Assembly: GCF_947494125.1 (NCBI RefSeq)
Contig: NZ_CANLTU010000004.1
Coordinates: 186,001 to 250,000 of the forward strand
Length of the DNA stretch: 64,000 nucleotides
Direction of reading: 5' to 3'
Source: an uncultured Tenacibaculum sp.
GTDB lineage: Bacteria > Bacteroidota > Bacteroidia > Flavobacteriales > Flavobacteriaceae
Numbering within the stretch: the first letter of the stretch is position 1; each line of letters begins with the position of its first letter. The notes below the pieces were generated by a model. The model worked only from the letters and a program-made list of their open reading frames with translations. It was not told where the DNA came from and did no database searches. Made by a program: the position numbers and the translations under genes. Shown here one piece after another: positions 18,152 through 27,381 of this stretch.

Positions 18152-20002
18152 ATGAAGAAATTACAATTTTTACTTTTAATTTGTATTTTAACCTTTGCCG
18201 TTTCTTGTGGTCAACAAAAACGATATGTCTCTTATAAAGTTCAAGATGGTGAAACAATGCGTGACATTGCTAAACGCCTAGACATGAAAACTAAAGATTT
18301 GCTTCGTTTAAACCCTGATGTAGGGAGAAGACCAGATGCAAATACGGTAATTGTTATTCCGAATCCTGAAATTAAAAAAGGAGTTTCTTCATCTTCATCT
18401 GAAAATACAGAGGATCCTGTTATAACTGATACAGAAAGTACAGAATCTGAATCGCCAGAGAAAAACACAGAAACTACAGAAAACATATTTCAACAAACTG
18501 TTTATGAATATGAAACACATGTAGTAAAAGCAGGTGAAACTGTATATAGAATCACTAAAGAATATAATATATCTAAAGATGATTTAATTAAGTGGAATCC
18601 TGAATATCCAGGTATTAAAAATAACGATTTAAGCATTGGTCAAGTTTTAAAAGTTAAGGCAACTGAGAATGTAATAACTATTGATCGTGAAGAGGTGTTA
18701 AAAAAGTTTTTAACACACACTGTTAAAAGTAAAGAGACTGTTTATAGCTTGACACGTTTTTACAATATTTCTAAAGAGGATTTAATTCGATTGAATCCTG
18801 AATATCCTAATATTGTTGACAATGAACTTTCTATTGATCAATTACTTAAAATTAAACCGATAGAAGAGGTTAATTCAGATGAAAATTATACTTTTTATAA
18901 AGATACTATTCAAGAAAATACATCTATTAACTTAGCTATTTTACTTCCTTTCAAAGCTAAAGAATACGATTCTTTATCAGCAAGAAATATTTTTAGCGAG
19001 AAGAAAAACAAATCAGCTTCATTAGCTAACATGGTTACCGATTTTTACATGGGTTCAGAAATGGCAATTGATTCTATAAAAAAACAAGGAGTTATTGTTA
19101 ATATGAATATTTTTGATACTGGAAACAGAGGAAATAATATAACTTCAATATTAGATGAAGATAAACTAGACAGTGCAGATGTTGTTATTGGTCCTTTTTA
19201 TTCTAACAAAGCCGAAATCATTGCTCGTAAAGTTAGTGTTCCTGTTGTTTTTCCTCATTTTTCAAGTAAACAGCAAAATTTCTCAGCTTCTAAACTGATA
19301 AAAACTGCTCCAGAAAAAGATAATTATACAGATTATTTAACATCTTTCTTAAAAGACACTTATAATGGTGAAGAAATTTTTATTGTTGGTGATGGTGATT
19401 CAAATTCTAATGCTAGAATAAATAAAATTGTTCGTAGTTTAAAAAGCCATGATTCAATTAAAAACATTCATGTTTTAAAACCTAAAGATGGTTATATTAA
19501 AAGAGAACGATTTACTAAAGAAATGAACCCTAAAAAGCACAATTGGGTTGTAATCACATCAAACAATAATGTAGCAATTGCTGATGCTTTAAATAGTATG
19601 ATTGGTTTACCTGATGATATAACTGTTCAGGTATTTGCTATCGAGAAAAACAAAGCATATGATAAAATAGAGAATAATAAACTAGCTAGTATTGATTTCA
19701 CTTATGTTTCTAATTCTTTTGCTGATGATTCATCTACTGATGTAAAAGCTTTCAATAAAAAATATTATACTAAAAATAACACTATTCCTTCTGATTATGC
19801 TATTAAAGGGTTTGATATTACTTATGATGTGTTAATGAGATTAGCTTCAGGAAAAAGCTTAACTGATACTTTTAAAGATGGTGTATCACTTCGTTTAGAA
19901 AACAAATTTGACTATCGTAAAAAGGTTTTTGGTAGCAGTAGTAATAGTGGTTTGTTTATTGTAAAATACAATAAAGATTTAAGTTTAAGTAGACTTAAGT
20001 AA
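18152..20002 (+). CDS. LysM lipoprotein with periplasmic-binding-protein domain
   Basis: The 616-residue product has a lipoprotein signal ending in TFAVSC (Cys19) and three LysM modules. These start at about residues 28 (VSYKVQDGETMRDIA), 125 (THVVKAGETVYRIT) and 189 (THTVKSKETVYSLT); the second and third are close repeats. A Ser/Thr/Glu linker separates the first and second. From about residue 255 the protein resembles a type-1 periplasmic binding domain (NLAILLPFKAKEYDS, ADVVIGPFYSNKAEI). A role in binding peptidoglycan and sensing or scaffolding in the periplasm fits, but no transport genes are nearby and the ligand is unknown. Confidence 0.85.
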   Translation: MKKLQFLLLICILTFAVSCGQQKRYVSYKVQDGETMRDIAKRLDMKTKDLLRLNPDVGRRPDANTVIVIPNPEIKKGVSSSSSENTEDPVITDTESTESESPEKNTETTENIFQQTVYEYETHVVKAGETVYRITKEYNISKDDLIKWNPEYPGIKNNDLSIGQVLKVKATENVITIDREEVLKKFLTHTVKSKETVYSLTRFYNISKEDLIRLNPEYPNIVDNELSIDQLLKIKPIEEVNSDENYTFYKDTIQENTSINLAILLPFKAKEYDSLSARNIFSEKKNKSASLANMVTDFYMGSEMAIDSIKKQGVIVNMNIFDTGNRGNNITSILDEDKLDSADVVIGPFYSNKAEIIARKVSVPVVFPHFSSKQQNFSASKLIKTAPEKDNYTDYLTSFLKDTYNGEEIFIVGDGDSNSNARINKIVRSLKSHDSIKNIHVLKPKDGYIKRERFTKEMNPKKHNWVVITSNNNVAIADALNSMIGLPDDITVQVFAIEKNKAYDKIENNKLASIDFTYVSNSFADDSSTDVKAFNKKYYTKNNTIPSDYAIKGFDITYDVLMRLASGKSLTDTFKDGVSLRLENKFDYRKKVFGSSSNSGLFIVKYNKDLSLSRLK

Positions 20003-20050
20003 TAAATAAAAAGGGAAGTTATTAATAACTTCCCTTTTTATTTATTACTT
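19997..20050. terminator. 54-base perfect palindrome, terminator after the LysM gene
   Basis: Arms 19997-20023 and 20024-20050 are exact reverse complements, with the core GGGAAGTTATT/AATAACTTCCC flanked by A and T runs. It includes the stop codon of the LysM gene. It can act in both directions and would also have ended transcription of the decayed minus-strand genes beyond it. Confidence 0.92.
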
Positions 20051-20074
20051 ATTTTAACATTGTCTTTACTCTCA

Positions 20075-20512
20075 TTATTTTTTGTTTATTCTTTCTAAAC
20101 ACTCTTTTAATGAATCTCTCCAATATGGTATTTCAATATTAAAGTCTTCTTTTATTTTAGATTTATTCAAAAGTGAATAATTTGGTCTTTTAGCGAGAGT
20201 TAAGTAATTTTTTAGTCTCAATAGGACTTATCTTACACTTTAAATTAGAAATTTCCATAATAGCAATGGCAAAATCATACCAAGAAGTTACTCCTTCATT
20301 AGAATAATGATAAATTTTAGATTTTTCATCTATTTCCCCTTCTTTTGATAAGATATTTAAACAGACTCTAGCTAAATCTCTAGCATAAGTTGGCGTATAA
20401 TAATTATCTACTTTATAAGCTTATAGTTGTCTTTTATTTTCTTCTGATAATTCTTCTACAATATGTTTTCCATAAGTAGGTTAAGTAACTCTTATATCTA
20501 CTACTAATGTAT
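20075..20512 (-). pseudogene. rfbD: Remnant of rfbD (dTDP-4-dehydrorhamnose reductase), C-terminal half
   Basis: Not in the ORF track. Read on the minus strand, fragments align with the intact RfbD encoded at 35167-36018: YGKHIVEEL, YYTPTYARDLARVCL, KIYHYSNEGVTSWYDFAIAI, KRPNYSLLNKSKI and NIEIPYWRDSLKECL. The native stop is at 20075-20077. Internal stops (for example after ENKRQL) and a one-base frameshift after SPIET break it. The whole NAD-binding N-terminal half is absent, and the fragment joins directly to the rfbC remnant upstream. It is a relic of a second rhamnose locus. Confidence 0.87.
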
Positions 20513-20516
20513 CTAA

Positions 20517-20731
20517 TCAATTTAGACTGTGTAAAAGGAGACTTTTAAAAATGTAATCCTCTTAAAACTCCTTTATTTAATTTAGATTCATTATCTTGAA
20601 TAAAAGTTGTATTTTTTATACATTCTTCAATTTTTTTGTTTAAACGATTCAAAAAAACAACCTCTTTTATCACCAAATATAGTTGGTACTATTATTATTA
20701 CTTCAGGGATTTCTGTATTTACAAACTTCAT
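20517..20731 (-). pseudogene. rfbC: Remnant of rfbC (dTDP-4-dehydrorhamnose 3,5-epimerase), N-terminal part
   Basis: On the minus strand an ATG at 20731 opens MKFVNTEIPEVIIIVPTIFG, then DKRGCFFESFKQK. After frameshifts it continues FIQDNESKLNKGVLRGLHF, a stop, then FTQSKL. This parallels the intact RfbC at 36011 (MRFTRTEIPDVV, FCQDNESKSSYGVLRGLHY, YAQTKL). The C-terminal two-thirds of the gene is gone, and the break lies next to the rfbD remnant, so one internal deletion seems to have fused the two genes before or during decay. Confidence 0.87.
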
Positions 20732-20861
20732 TATTATTTAACTAAATTTATTAAATATTTAAAAGATTCATTATTACTACCTCTATTATACTATAAGTTA
20801 CCAATCTATTAGTTAATATGATCCCTTTTATAAAGCAACATGATATCTAACCAAATTATAG

Positions 20862-20899
20862 AAAAATAAAGCCCAGATATTTTTCTGAGCTTTATTTTT
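20862..20899 (-). terminator. Terminator of the minus-strand glycan locus
   Basis: Arms 20862-20876 and 20885-20899 pair with one G-T (AAAGCCCAG against CTGAGCTTT), flanked by T runs on the minus strand. It overlaps the stop codon of the aminotransferase gene and marks the 3' end of the long glycan cluster. Confidence 0.8.
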
Positions 20900-22037
20900 A
20901 CTTATTTAGTACCTTATTTATAGATTTTTTAATTCTAATTCTATCTTCGTCTGTTAAATTTGACCCAGAAGGTAAACACAATCCATCTTTAAACAATTTC
21001 TCTGACACATTAGAACCATAATAATCATAATCTTTAAAAATTGGTTGTAAATGCATTGGTTTCCATAATGGACGAGATTCAATATTATCTTTTTCTATAG
21101 CTAAACGTAAATCTTCTCTTGAAAACCCTGTTTTAGATTCATCTACAATTATAGCACTTAACCAATGATTCGAGTAATAATCTTGTGTAGCCTCTTCGAA
21201 TACAGTTATTCCTTCAATATTTTTAAATACTTCTTTATAAAACTGGTTATTTGCTCTACGATAATCAATATGTTCATCCAACACTTCCATTTGACCACGA
21301 CCAATACCTGCTACAATATTACTCATGCGATAGTTATATCCAACTTCTGAATGTTGATAGTGGGGTGCATTGTCACGTGCTTGAGTAGCAAAAAAGATAG
21401 CTTTTTCTTTATCTTCTTTATTTTTACAAACCAATGCTCCTCCTCCTGAAGTTGTTATGATTTTATTTCCATTGAAAGATAAAATACTAAAATCACCAAA
21501 AGTCCCACATTTTTGCCCTTTAAAGGTTGAACCTAAGGCTTCTGCAGCATCCTCTATTAAAGAAATATCATATTTTTTTGAAATAGCTAAGATCTCATCC
21601 ATTTTAGCAGGCATACCATATAAATGAACTACAATAATTGCTTTAGGCTTATTGCCTTTTACTATTTTATCTTTAATAGCTTCTTCTAGCGCAATCGGAC
21701 ACATATTCCATGTATCTTTCTCACTATCTACAAAAACAGGAGTTGCTCCTTGATAAATAATTGGGTTTGCCGAAGCCGAAAAAGTCATACTTTGACAAAT
21801 AACTTGATCTTTATTAGATACTTCAGCTAGTATTAGCGCTAAATGTAACGCAGAAGTCCCTGAAGACAAACAAGCTACCTTTGAGTTTTCTTCTATATAA
21901 TCTTCTAAATCTTTCTCAAACCCATTTACATTTGGGCCTAACGGGGCTACCCAATTTGTATCAAAAGCTTCCTGTACGTATTTTTGCTCAGCTCCTCCCA
22001 TATGTGGAGAGGATAGCCAAATTTTATGTTTTTTCAT
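20898..22037 (-). CDS. DegT/DnrJ/EryC1 aminotransferase, PglE-like
   Basis: The 379-residue PLP enzyme has CLSSGTSALHLALIL (PLP phosphate contact), IEDAAEALGS (ring-binding Asp) and the catalytic lysine in SFNGNKIITTSGGG (Lys192 by my count). It transfers an amino group from glutamate to a 4-keto (or 3-keto) nucleotide sugar. As the last gene of a cassette with a PglC-type transferase, ATP-grasp and HAD genes, and with a PglF-type dehydratase elsewhere in the window, a C4 aminotransferase of bacillosamine type is the best guess. The matching acetyltransferase (PglD) is not in the window. The substrate is inferred. Confidence 0.88.
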   Translation of the reverse strand: MKKHKIWLSSPHMGGAEQKYVQEAFDTNWVAPLGPNVNGFEKDLEDYIEENSKVACLSSGTSALHLALILAEVSNKDQVICQSMTFSASANPIIYQGATPVFVDSEKDTWNMCPIALEEAIKDKIVKGNKPKAIIVVHLYGMPAKMDEILAISKKYDISLIEDAAEALGSTFKGQKCGTFGDFSILSFNGNKIITTSGGGALVCKNKEDKEKAIFFATQARDNAPHYQHSEVGYNYRMSNIVAGIGRGQMEVLDEHIDYRRANNQFYKEVFKNIEGITVFEEATQDYYSNHWLSAIIVDESKTGFSREDLRLAIEKDNIESRPLWKPMHLQPIFKDYDYYGSNVSEKLFKDGLCLPSGSNLTDEDRIRIKKSINKVLNK

Positions 22038-22046
22038 CTCTTTTTT

Positions 22047-22706
22047 TTAAGAAATTATCCGTATATCTTTTAATGAATAAATATAATAGTTTGGGAGTTT
22101 TCCTACATCTAATTTCTCTTGAGAATGGTGATGGATATTTTTTCCGTTATCTATTAGGCATATCGTTTTCCAATTTAACTTGTTTGGTGCAATAAAATCT
22201 TTCAAAAGGTTATCTCCAATATAATAGCAATCTTCTCTTTTAAATTCATTTTGAATTAATTGAAACCCTTTTAAAGAAGGCTTAACTTCACCTATCTCTT
22301 CAGAAATAGAAATATAATCAAACATTTCTTGAATCCCTAAAGCCCTTAATTTATTCCTTTGAGTAATTGATCTTCCATCTGTCAATAAAGCCAATTTTAC
22401 AGATTTAGTTTTAAGTATTTGAAATAATTCTAAGACTGAGTAATCTAAACTTAATGAAGGTTTATGATTTCTATAAATACTTAAAAGATTCTCTTTTTGT
22501 ACTGGATAAACACCTGATAAATATTCAAATACATCTTGGTTATTTCTATATAATGAAAACATAACAGAGAATATTTCTCTCTCTTTTGTTTTATCAATGT
22601 AACTAGCAATACATTTATATCCAGAAATTAGATAATCTAACTCATTGTAAAGTGTGTCGTCTAAATCAAAGACTATCAAAGTATTAAAATCAACCTTTAT
22701 ATCCAT
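22047..22706 (-). CDS. HAD-family hydrolase
   Basis: The 219-residue protein shows all four HAD motifs: FDLDDTLYNE (nucleophile Asp14 and Asp16), LLTDGRS, the lysine in GEVKPSLKGF and CYYIGDNLLKDFIAP. It has a helical cap of type C1, so it is probably a small-molecule phosphatase. It overlaps the upstream ATP-grasp gene by 17 bases and ends 9 bases before the aminotransferase gene, so these three form a coupled unit. The substrate is not evident; a phosphorylated sugar or ATP-grasp product is possible. Confidence 0.85.
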   Translation of the reverse strand: MDIKVDFNTLIVFDLDDTLYNELDYLISGYKCIASYIDKTKEREIFSVMFSLYRNNQDVFEYLSGVYPVQKENLLSIYRNHKPSLSLDYSVLELFQILKTKSVKLALLTDGRSITQRNKLRALGIQEMFDYISISEEIGEVKPSLKGFQLIQNEFKREDCYYIGDNLLKDFIAPNKLNWKTICLIDNGKNIHHHSQEKLDVGKLPNYYIYSLKDIRIIS

Positions 22707-23667
22707 TAACTATTATTTCTTGATCATATCTAATCATTAATAAATTTTCTATCCAATCATCAAAATAATCATCTTCAAATCTATCTAATATATATTCTTC
22801 AATGATCCATTTAGGAAAGTTTGCTCCAGAATTATAAGATAGAGGATAACCTCCTCCAAACCTTGGATTTATTTCAATTCCAATAATTTCATCTTTATCA
22901 TTATGCTTAAAAACTTGAAGTGTAATGCAGCCTCTCAATCCATTCAAATTCTTTAATTTTTCTTTTACGTATAATACAATGCTATTATTCCTAGTGCATG
23001 CAGTATTGACTTCTCCATCGCGGACAATTATTCTTTCTCTAGGAACAATACATTTAATTTTAGAATGTTTCGTAAAATAAATGTCAATTGTAAATTCAAC
23101 ATAATTATCGCTTGGTAAATATTCTAAGAACATATTTTTGTTATTCTCTAAAATCTCTTGAGTTAAGTCATTTTTGGATTCTATCAAATAAATACCTTGT
23201 GACCTACTTCCATCAGATGGTTTTACAAAAGATGGGTATTTAAGTTTTTTAATATTATATTCCTGTGCTCTTTTAAACTCTATTGAATCAAAAAAATCAT
23301 GTATCAACCTTTTATCTCTACATTTCTGAATAAACTCTAGATTAGATATTAAAACTATAATCCCATTTTTAGAAAAAAGCTCTACATTTTTAGCTAAAGT
23401 TTCTAATTCAGTATCAATAGTTGGAATTACGATTCTTATATTATTCTCAATACATATATCTAATAAATCATTAATATATTCTATATCTGTAACTTTTTTT
23501 ACTTTAAAAAAGCCATCTGCAACTTGACATGCTGAAGATAATATTGGATTAAGATCAGTGCAATAGATTCTAGAAAAAAGCCCTAGTGATTTAACCTCTT
23601 CTTTGAAAGAATTCACAAGAGAAACTCTTCTCCCTGCTGATGTAATAAGTATATTAGTTTTTTCCAT
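22690..23667 (-). CDS. ATP-grasp ligase-like protein in glycan cassette
   Basis: The 325-residue protein has an N-terminal NAD-like pre-grasp domain ([20 protein letters not shown]). The ATP-grasp core follows: [20 protein letters not shown] (nucleotide-binding lysine loop), [18 protein letters not shown] and the metal-binding [15 protein letters not shown]. Proteins of this type, annotated as carbamoyl-phosphate-synthase-like or PylC-like, join a carboxylate to an amine or similar acceptor using ATP. It overlaps both neighbours (14 bases with the sugar transferase, 17 with HAD), so it is translationally coupled in the cassette. An amino-acid or acyl decoration of an amino sugar is a reasonable inference; no acceptor is identifiable. 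Confidence 0.82.
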   Translation of the reverse strand: MEKTNILITSAGRRVSLVNSFKEEVKSLGLFSRIYCTDLNPILSSACQVADGFFKVKKVTDIEYINDLLDICIENNIRIVIPTIDTELETLAKNVELFSKNGIIVLISNLEFIQKCRDKRLIHDFFDSIEFKRAQEYNIKKLKYPSFVKPSDGSRSQGIYLIESKNDLTQEILENNKNMFLEYLPSDNYVEFTIDIYFTKHSKIKCIVPRERIIVRDGEVNTACTRNNSIVLYVKEKLKNLNGLRGCITLQVFKHNDKDEIIGIEINPRFGGGYPLSYNSGANFPKWIIEEYILDRFEDDYFDDWIENLLMIRYDQEIIVNGYKG

Positions 23668-24259
23668 TAAATTTCTCTATTGTAGCATGATTCTCGGCTG
23701 ATATTCCTTCTGACTTAATAACTTTTTTAAAAGATTTAAAAAAGATTTCTAGGTCTAAATAAAACGAGATATTATTAACATAATAAATATCCAACTGAAA
23801 TTTTGAAGTCCAACTAATGGCATTTCTACCATTTACTTGTGCCCAACCAGAAATACCAGGTCTAACATCATGTCGTTTTTTTTGTTCTTGATTATAGTAT
23901 AATAAATATTCTGGTAATAAAGGTCTAGGTCCAATTATACTCATATCACCTTTTAATACATTAATTAATTGAGGCAATTCATCTAAGGATGATTTACGCA
24001 CTATACGTCCAATTTTACTAATCCGTTTAGAATCAGGTAGCAAATTTCCTTTACTATCCTTTTTATCATTCATTGTTTTAAACTTTATAATGTAAAACAA
24101 TTTTTCATCTTTTCCTGGTCGAGATTGAAAAAAGAAAGGTTTCCCTTTATTTACAATAGTTAAGCCAATTGAAACTAAAACAAGTAACGGGAATGTTAAA
24201 AACAATCCTAAAGTAGCAAATATAAAATCTATAACTCTTTTAAATATCTTGTTATACAT
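23654..24259 (-). CDS. Initiating phosphosugar transferase, PglC-like
   Basis: The 201-residue protein is a small monotopic polyprenyl-phosphate sugar-1-phosphate transferase. It has one N-terminal membrane helix ([20 protein letters not shown]), then [19 protein letters not shown]. The catalytic [20 protein letters not shown] is followed by [14 protein letters not shown] and [13 protein letters not shown]. It moves a sugar-1-phosphate from UDP onto undecaprenyl phosphate, the first membrane step of repeat-unit assembly. It lacks the large N-terminal domain of WbaP/WcaJ. It is the only clear initiating transferase in the window. Confidence 0.93.
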   Translation of the reverse strand: MYNKIFKRVIDFIFATLGLFLTFPLLVLVSIGLTIVNKGKPFFFQSRPGKDEKLFYIIKFKTMNDKKDSKGNLLPDSKRISKIGRIVRKSSLDELPQLINVLKGDMSIIGPRPLLPEYLLYYNQEQKKRHDVRPGISGWAQVNGRNAISWTSKFQLDIYYVNNISFYLDLEIFFKSFKKVIKSEGISAENHATIEKFNGKN

Positions 24260-24263
24260 ATTT

Positions 24264-24983
24264 TTAATTTTTAAAATCTAACGAAAATTGTTTTAACAAA
24301 AAACCATATTCATCTTTATAGTTATATCTAATTTTAAAAAAAATAAATATTTTATTAAAAACATGATATAAACTTTTATTCTTAAAATTATTAAATATAA
24401 GGCTAACTTTTGCTTTTGCAGACAATTTACTTAGTTTCAATTCACTATTATTTACTGCCAAATAAAAACTTTTTACAATTGCTTTATTGAAGCTTCCTTC
24501 AAAGGGCTTATAGCTATTCTCTTTCATTTTAGATTTCAATGTTTTTATCTTATCTTTTCTTATCCAATTATTATGCAATAATTCCTTTAAAAAAGATAAA
24601 GCAAATTCATATTCTTCTGAAGGGACATAAATTAAACCATTATAAAGCATTTTAGAACTTAACAGCTCATCAATATTTAAATATTCAAGTCCAACATAAT
24701 TAAAACTCCACCATATATCTATTTTTAAAACCTCATCAAACTCATTATAAAACTGCATCTTAATAACATCAAGCCTTATCAATTCAATCTTTACATCATA
24801 ACAATGTTTAAAGGCTAATTTATTCAAAATACTAAAAAAAAACTTTTTATCACTCGAAGCAATTCCAAAATCTACGTCATTTACAACTTTTTTTGGCAGT
24901 TTTTCATACCCTCTTAAAACACAATACCTTATAGACTCCTTATTTAATTCTTCAAATAATTCTCTCAAAAAAATAGCATCCAT
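24264..24983 (-). CDS. Nucleotidyltransferase-fold protein of unknown role
   Basis: The track uses TTG at 24989; the ATG two codons on (24983, [13 protein letters not shown]) is preferred. The protein has the pattern [20 protein letters not shown] (about residues 20-39), in which a conserved Arg-Gly-Tyr-Glu segment is followed by an Asp-Val-Asp like the metal site of MNT-type nucleotidyltransferases, and [12 protein letters not shown], with a possible third Asp. The remainder is helical and lysine-rich. Similar proteins occur in glycan loci without an assigned reaction. It sits four bases before the sugar transferase gene. I would call it a putative nucleotidyltransferase; function unknown. 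Confidence 0.68.
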   Translation of the reverse strand: MDAIFLRELFEELNKESIRYCVLRGYEKLPKKVVNDVDFGIASSDKKFFFSILNKLAFKHCYDVKIELIRLDVIKMQFYNEFDEVLKIDIWWSFNYVGLEYLNIDELLSSKMLYNGLIYVPSEEYEFALSFLKELLHNNWIRKDKIKTLKSKMKENSYKPFEGSFNKAIVKSFYLAVNNSELKLSKLSAKAKVSLIFNNFKNKSLYHVFNKIFIFFKIRYNYKDEYGFLLKQFSLDFKN

Positions 24984-25008
24984 AATCAATTTATTAAAAC
25001 ATCTAATT

Positions 25009-26220
25009 TTAAAAGTTTTTAAACATTTTTTTATTTTTTATTTTTTTATTTCCTAAAGAAACAAAATTAGGAATATTACTAACTTCACCTAATAACCATT
25101 TATATAGTTGAATAGTTTTATGACCAATATCTTCCCAAACATAATCTTTTAATACTAATTCTCTCCCATTAACTCCCATTTCTTCTAATTCAGCAGTAGA
25201 TTTGCTAGTAGCCTCAAAAAGCCCATCTTCAATTCCTTCTTGAGTATTCTCTACCCAAAACCCACTATTTGTAGTATGTAAATTTTCCCATGGAGCACCA
25301 TAAGTCGTTAATACTGGTACCGATCTTGCTAATGCTTCTGCTACAACAATACCAAAATTCTCAGTGTATGTAGGTAAAACAAATAAATCAGAAGAATCAA
25401 ATAATTTTATTTTATTGTCATTAAAAACCGGCCCGCAAAAAATAACTTTGTCTTTTATTCCAAGCTCATTTGCATATGCCTTTAAAGACTCTATATATAT
25501 AGCTTCTCCATTACCCGCAATTGTTAGTTCCCAACTATTTTGTCTTGTTTGGTTTAATTTTGAAAATGCTAAAAATAATCTCTCAATTCCTTTTGAAGGG
25601 TGAATTCTTGACAAAAAAAGCATTTTTCTCTTTTCGGCTAAAGACTTCTTTTTTTCTTCTTTTTTAATAAAACTTCTCCAAACCCCATTTGGTATTAGAG
25701 CAATATCTTTATTTGGAAATAAATCTCTTAAATGTTTTACTTCTCTTTCTGAACAACCAATTAATATAGATGATCTAGTTAAATTTATTTTTTCAAATAA
25801 ATTATACATAACTTTTTTTTTCAAACTAGACATTTTCAAACTAAAAGGCTCTAAATAACCATGTGGTTGAATAATTACAGGTATATTATCACGAGCAGCT
25901 GCAATTGAAAGTTCTGAATTCCTTAACCATAGTCCGTGTTGATGAATCAAATCAAAATCACTTAACTCTTTTTTTAAAAAATTCATTTTTTTTAAAAGCC
26001 CATAATTAGGGTTTAAATATGTATCTAAGGCTTTTATTCTAATTTTCATTTCATTTGTTAAATCTTCTCTTATCTCTATTTCTTCATTTTTACTTCCTGG
26101 AAACCATAAATGAGAATCAACTTCTTTAAAGTTTTGTAATTTAAAATACGCAAAAGCAACCTCGTGTACTCCTCCACCTCTTTTAAGACCAGCAACATTT
26201 GCTAAATTTAAAACTCTCAT
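25009..26220 (-). CDS. Glycosyltransferase, GT4 family
   Basis: The 403-residue GT-B fold enzyme has an N-terminal glycine-rich loop (NVAGLKRGGGVHEVAFAY), LIHQHGLWLRNSEL, and the donor-binding C-terminal domain with FLSRIHPSKGIERLFLAF. The GT4 E-x7-E region reads PTYTENFGIVVAEALARSVP. It probably adds one sugar to the lipid-linked repeat at the inner face of the membrane. It lies six bases after the next upstream glycosyltransferase gene (start at 27381), in the same operon. Donor and acceptor cannot be told from sequence. Confidence 0.9.
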   Translation of the reverse strand: MRVLNLANVAGLKRGGGVHEVAFAYFKLQNFKEVDSHLWFPGSKNEEIEIREDLTNEMKIRIKALDTYLNPNYGLLKKMNFLKKELSDFDLIHQHGLWLRNSELSIAAARDNIPVIIQPHGYLEPFSLKMSSLKKKVMYNLFEKINLTRSSILIGCSEREVKHLRDLFPNKDIALIPNGVWRSFIKKEEKKKSLAEKRKMLFLSRIHPSKGIERLFLAFSKLNQTRQNSWELTIAGNGEAIYIESLKAYANELGIKDKVIFCGPVFNDNKIKLFDSSDLFVLPTYTENFGIVVAEALARSVPVLTTYGAPWENLHTTNSGFWVENTQEGIEDGLFEATSKSTAELEEMGVNGRELVLKDYVWEDIGHKTIQLYKWLLGEVSNIPNFVSLGNKKIKNKKMFKNF

Positions 26221-26226
26221 CGTTTT

Positions 26227-27381
26227 CTATTTATATATGTTTAACAAAATATCATCAAAATCCTTAACATAAGAAGAATATGAAAAATTCTCTTTAAAAA
26301 AATTATAAGACATTGTTTTCATTAATTTAACTTCATTTAAACTAATAGATTCTAAAAAGCTTATAGCATAAGTTAAATCATTTTCACTAAAATTAACACC
26401 TATTCTATTTCCCTTAATAAACAACGAAGTATCACCTTTTGCAGAATTAATTATAGGAATACCATAAGACCAGTAATCAATAGATTTATATGATAACGCT
26501 ACTTCTGTGGTATCTTTATAGCCATTAAAACCAAACCACGAGTCTTTTAATAATTCATATTTTTTATTTTCTTCAAAAATTTTACCATAATAAACATAGT
26601 TAATTCCGTAAAAATTCAATTTATCAATAAAATAATCTTTTTTATCTCCATCTCCAATAATTTTTATGAAAATTTCACGTTTTTTTGATACAATTAAAGC
26701 TATCTGAATAAAACTATCAATATCATTAATCCTCCCAATATTTCCTAAATAACAAAAGGTTAACGTTTCTGAAATAGAACTATTATAGTCTATTAATTCA
26801 TTTTCTTGAGTTTTTTTAAGGTAAATAATTCTGGCTTTTTTTTCTTTATCAATTTGCATGAGTTGAAAAAAGTAATTAGATTCTGTAATTATATAATCCG
26901 AATTCTGGATCGTAAAATTTCTAAGACTCTTCCAAATTTTACCAAAGGTTATATTAAGTATTTTTTTTGCAGGTACAGGTACAGGTAATGCTTCTGGCCA
27001 TACGTCAATAATATCAACTATTATTTTTATGTTATTTTTTTTTGAAAACTTTGTCAATAAATAACCTAAAAAATTTGGGGGCACAGTTACAAAAAGTAAA
27101 TCTACATTCATTTTTTTTAAAAAAAATAAAGTCTTGATGCTAAAAATAATATGAGAAATTATTCTAATCACAGAGAAATTCGAACTATAACCAAGAGTAT
27201 TAATCTTATGGTAATTAGGAGCATCAAATTCTCTTTTTTTCTTGTTACTATGAGAGAAATCGGAGTATACAACATGCATCTCGAAATCTTCTCTTTGTTC
27301 GAAATATTTTGATGCAAGGTAAGGCCTTGAATTTGGTAGTCTTTCAAAAAAATTTGAAACTATAACAACTTTTCTAATCAT
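26227..27381 (-). CDS. Glycosyltransferase, GT4-like
   Basis: The 384-residue protein begins MIRKVVIVSNFFERLPNSRP and has VDIIDVWPEALPVP in its first half, a stretch typical of WbuB-like GT4 enzymes. The second domain has TFCYLGNIGRINDIDSFIQ. The donor-site region is less canonical (YKDTTEVALSYKSIDYWSYG, where an E-x7-E is usual). It overlaps the upstream phosphotransferase gene by 8 bases, so it is translationally coupled. It probably extends the repeat unit; sugar specificity is unknown. Codon use is strongly A/T-biased, like its neighbours. Confidence 0.85.
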   Translation of the reverse strand: MIRKVVIVSNFFERLPNSRPYLASKYFEQREDFEMHVVYSDFSHSNKKKREFDAPNYHKINTLGYSSNFSVIRIISHIIFSIKTLFFLKKMNVDLLFVTVPPNFLGYLLTKFSKKNNIKIIVDIIDVWPEALPVPVPAKKILNITFGKIWKSLRNFTIQNSDYIITESNYFFQLMQIDKEKKARIIYLKKTQENELIDYNSSISETLTFCYLGNIGRINDIDSFIQIALIVSKKREIFIKIIGDGDKKDYFIDKLNFYGINYVYYGKIFEENKKYELLKDSWFGFNGYKDTTEVALSYKSIDYWSYGIPIINSAKGDTSLFIKGNRIGVNFSENDLTYAISFLESISLNEVKLMKTMSYNFFKENFSYSSYVKDFDDILLNIYK

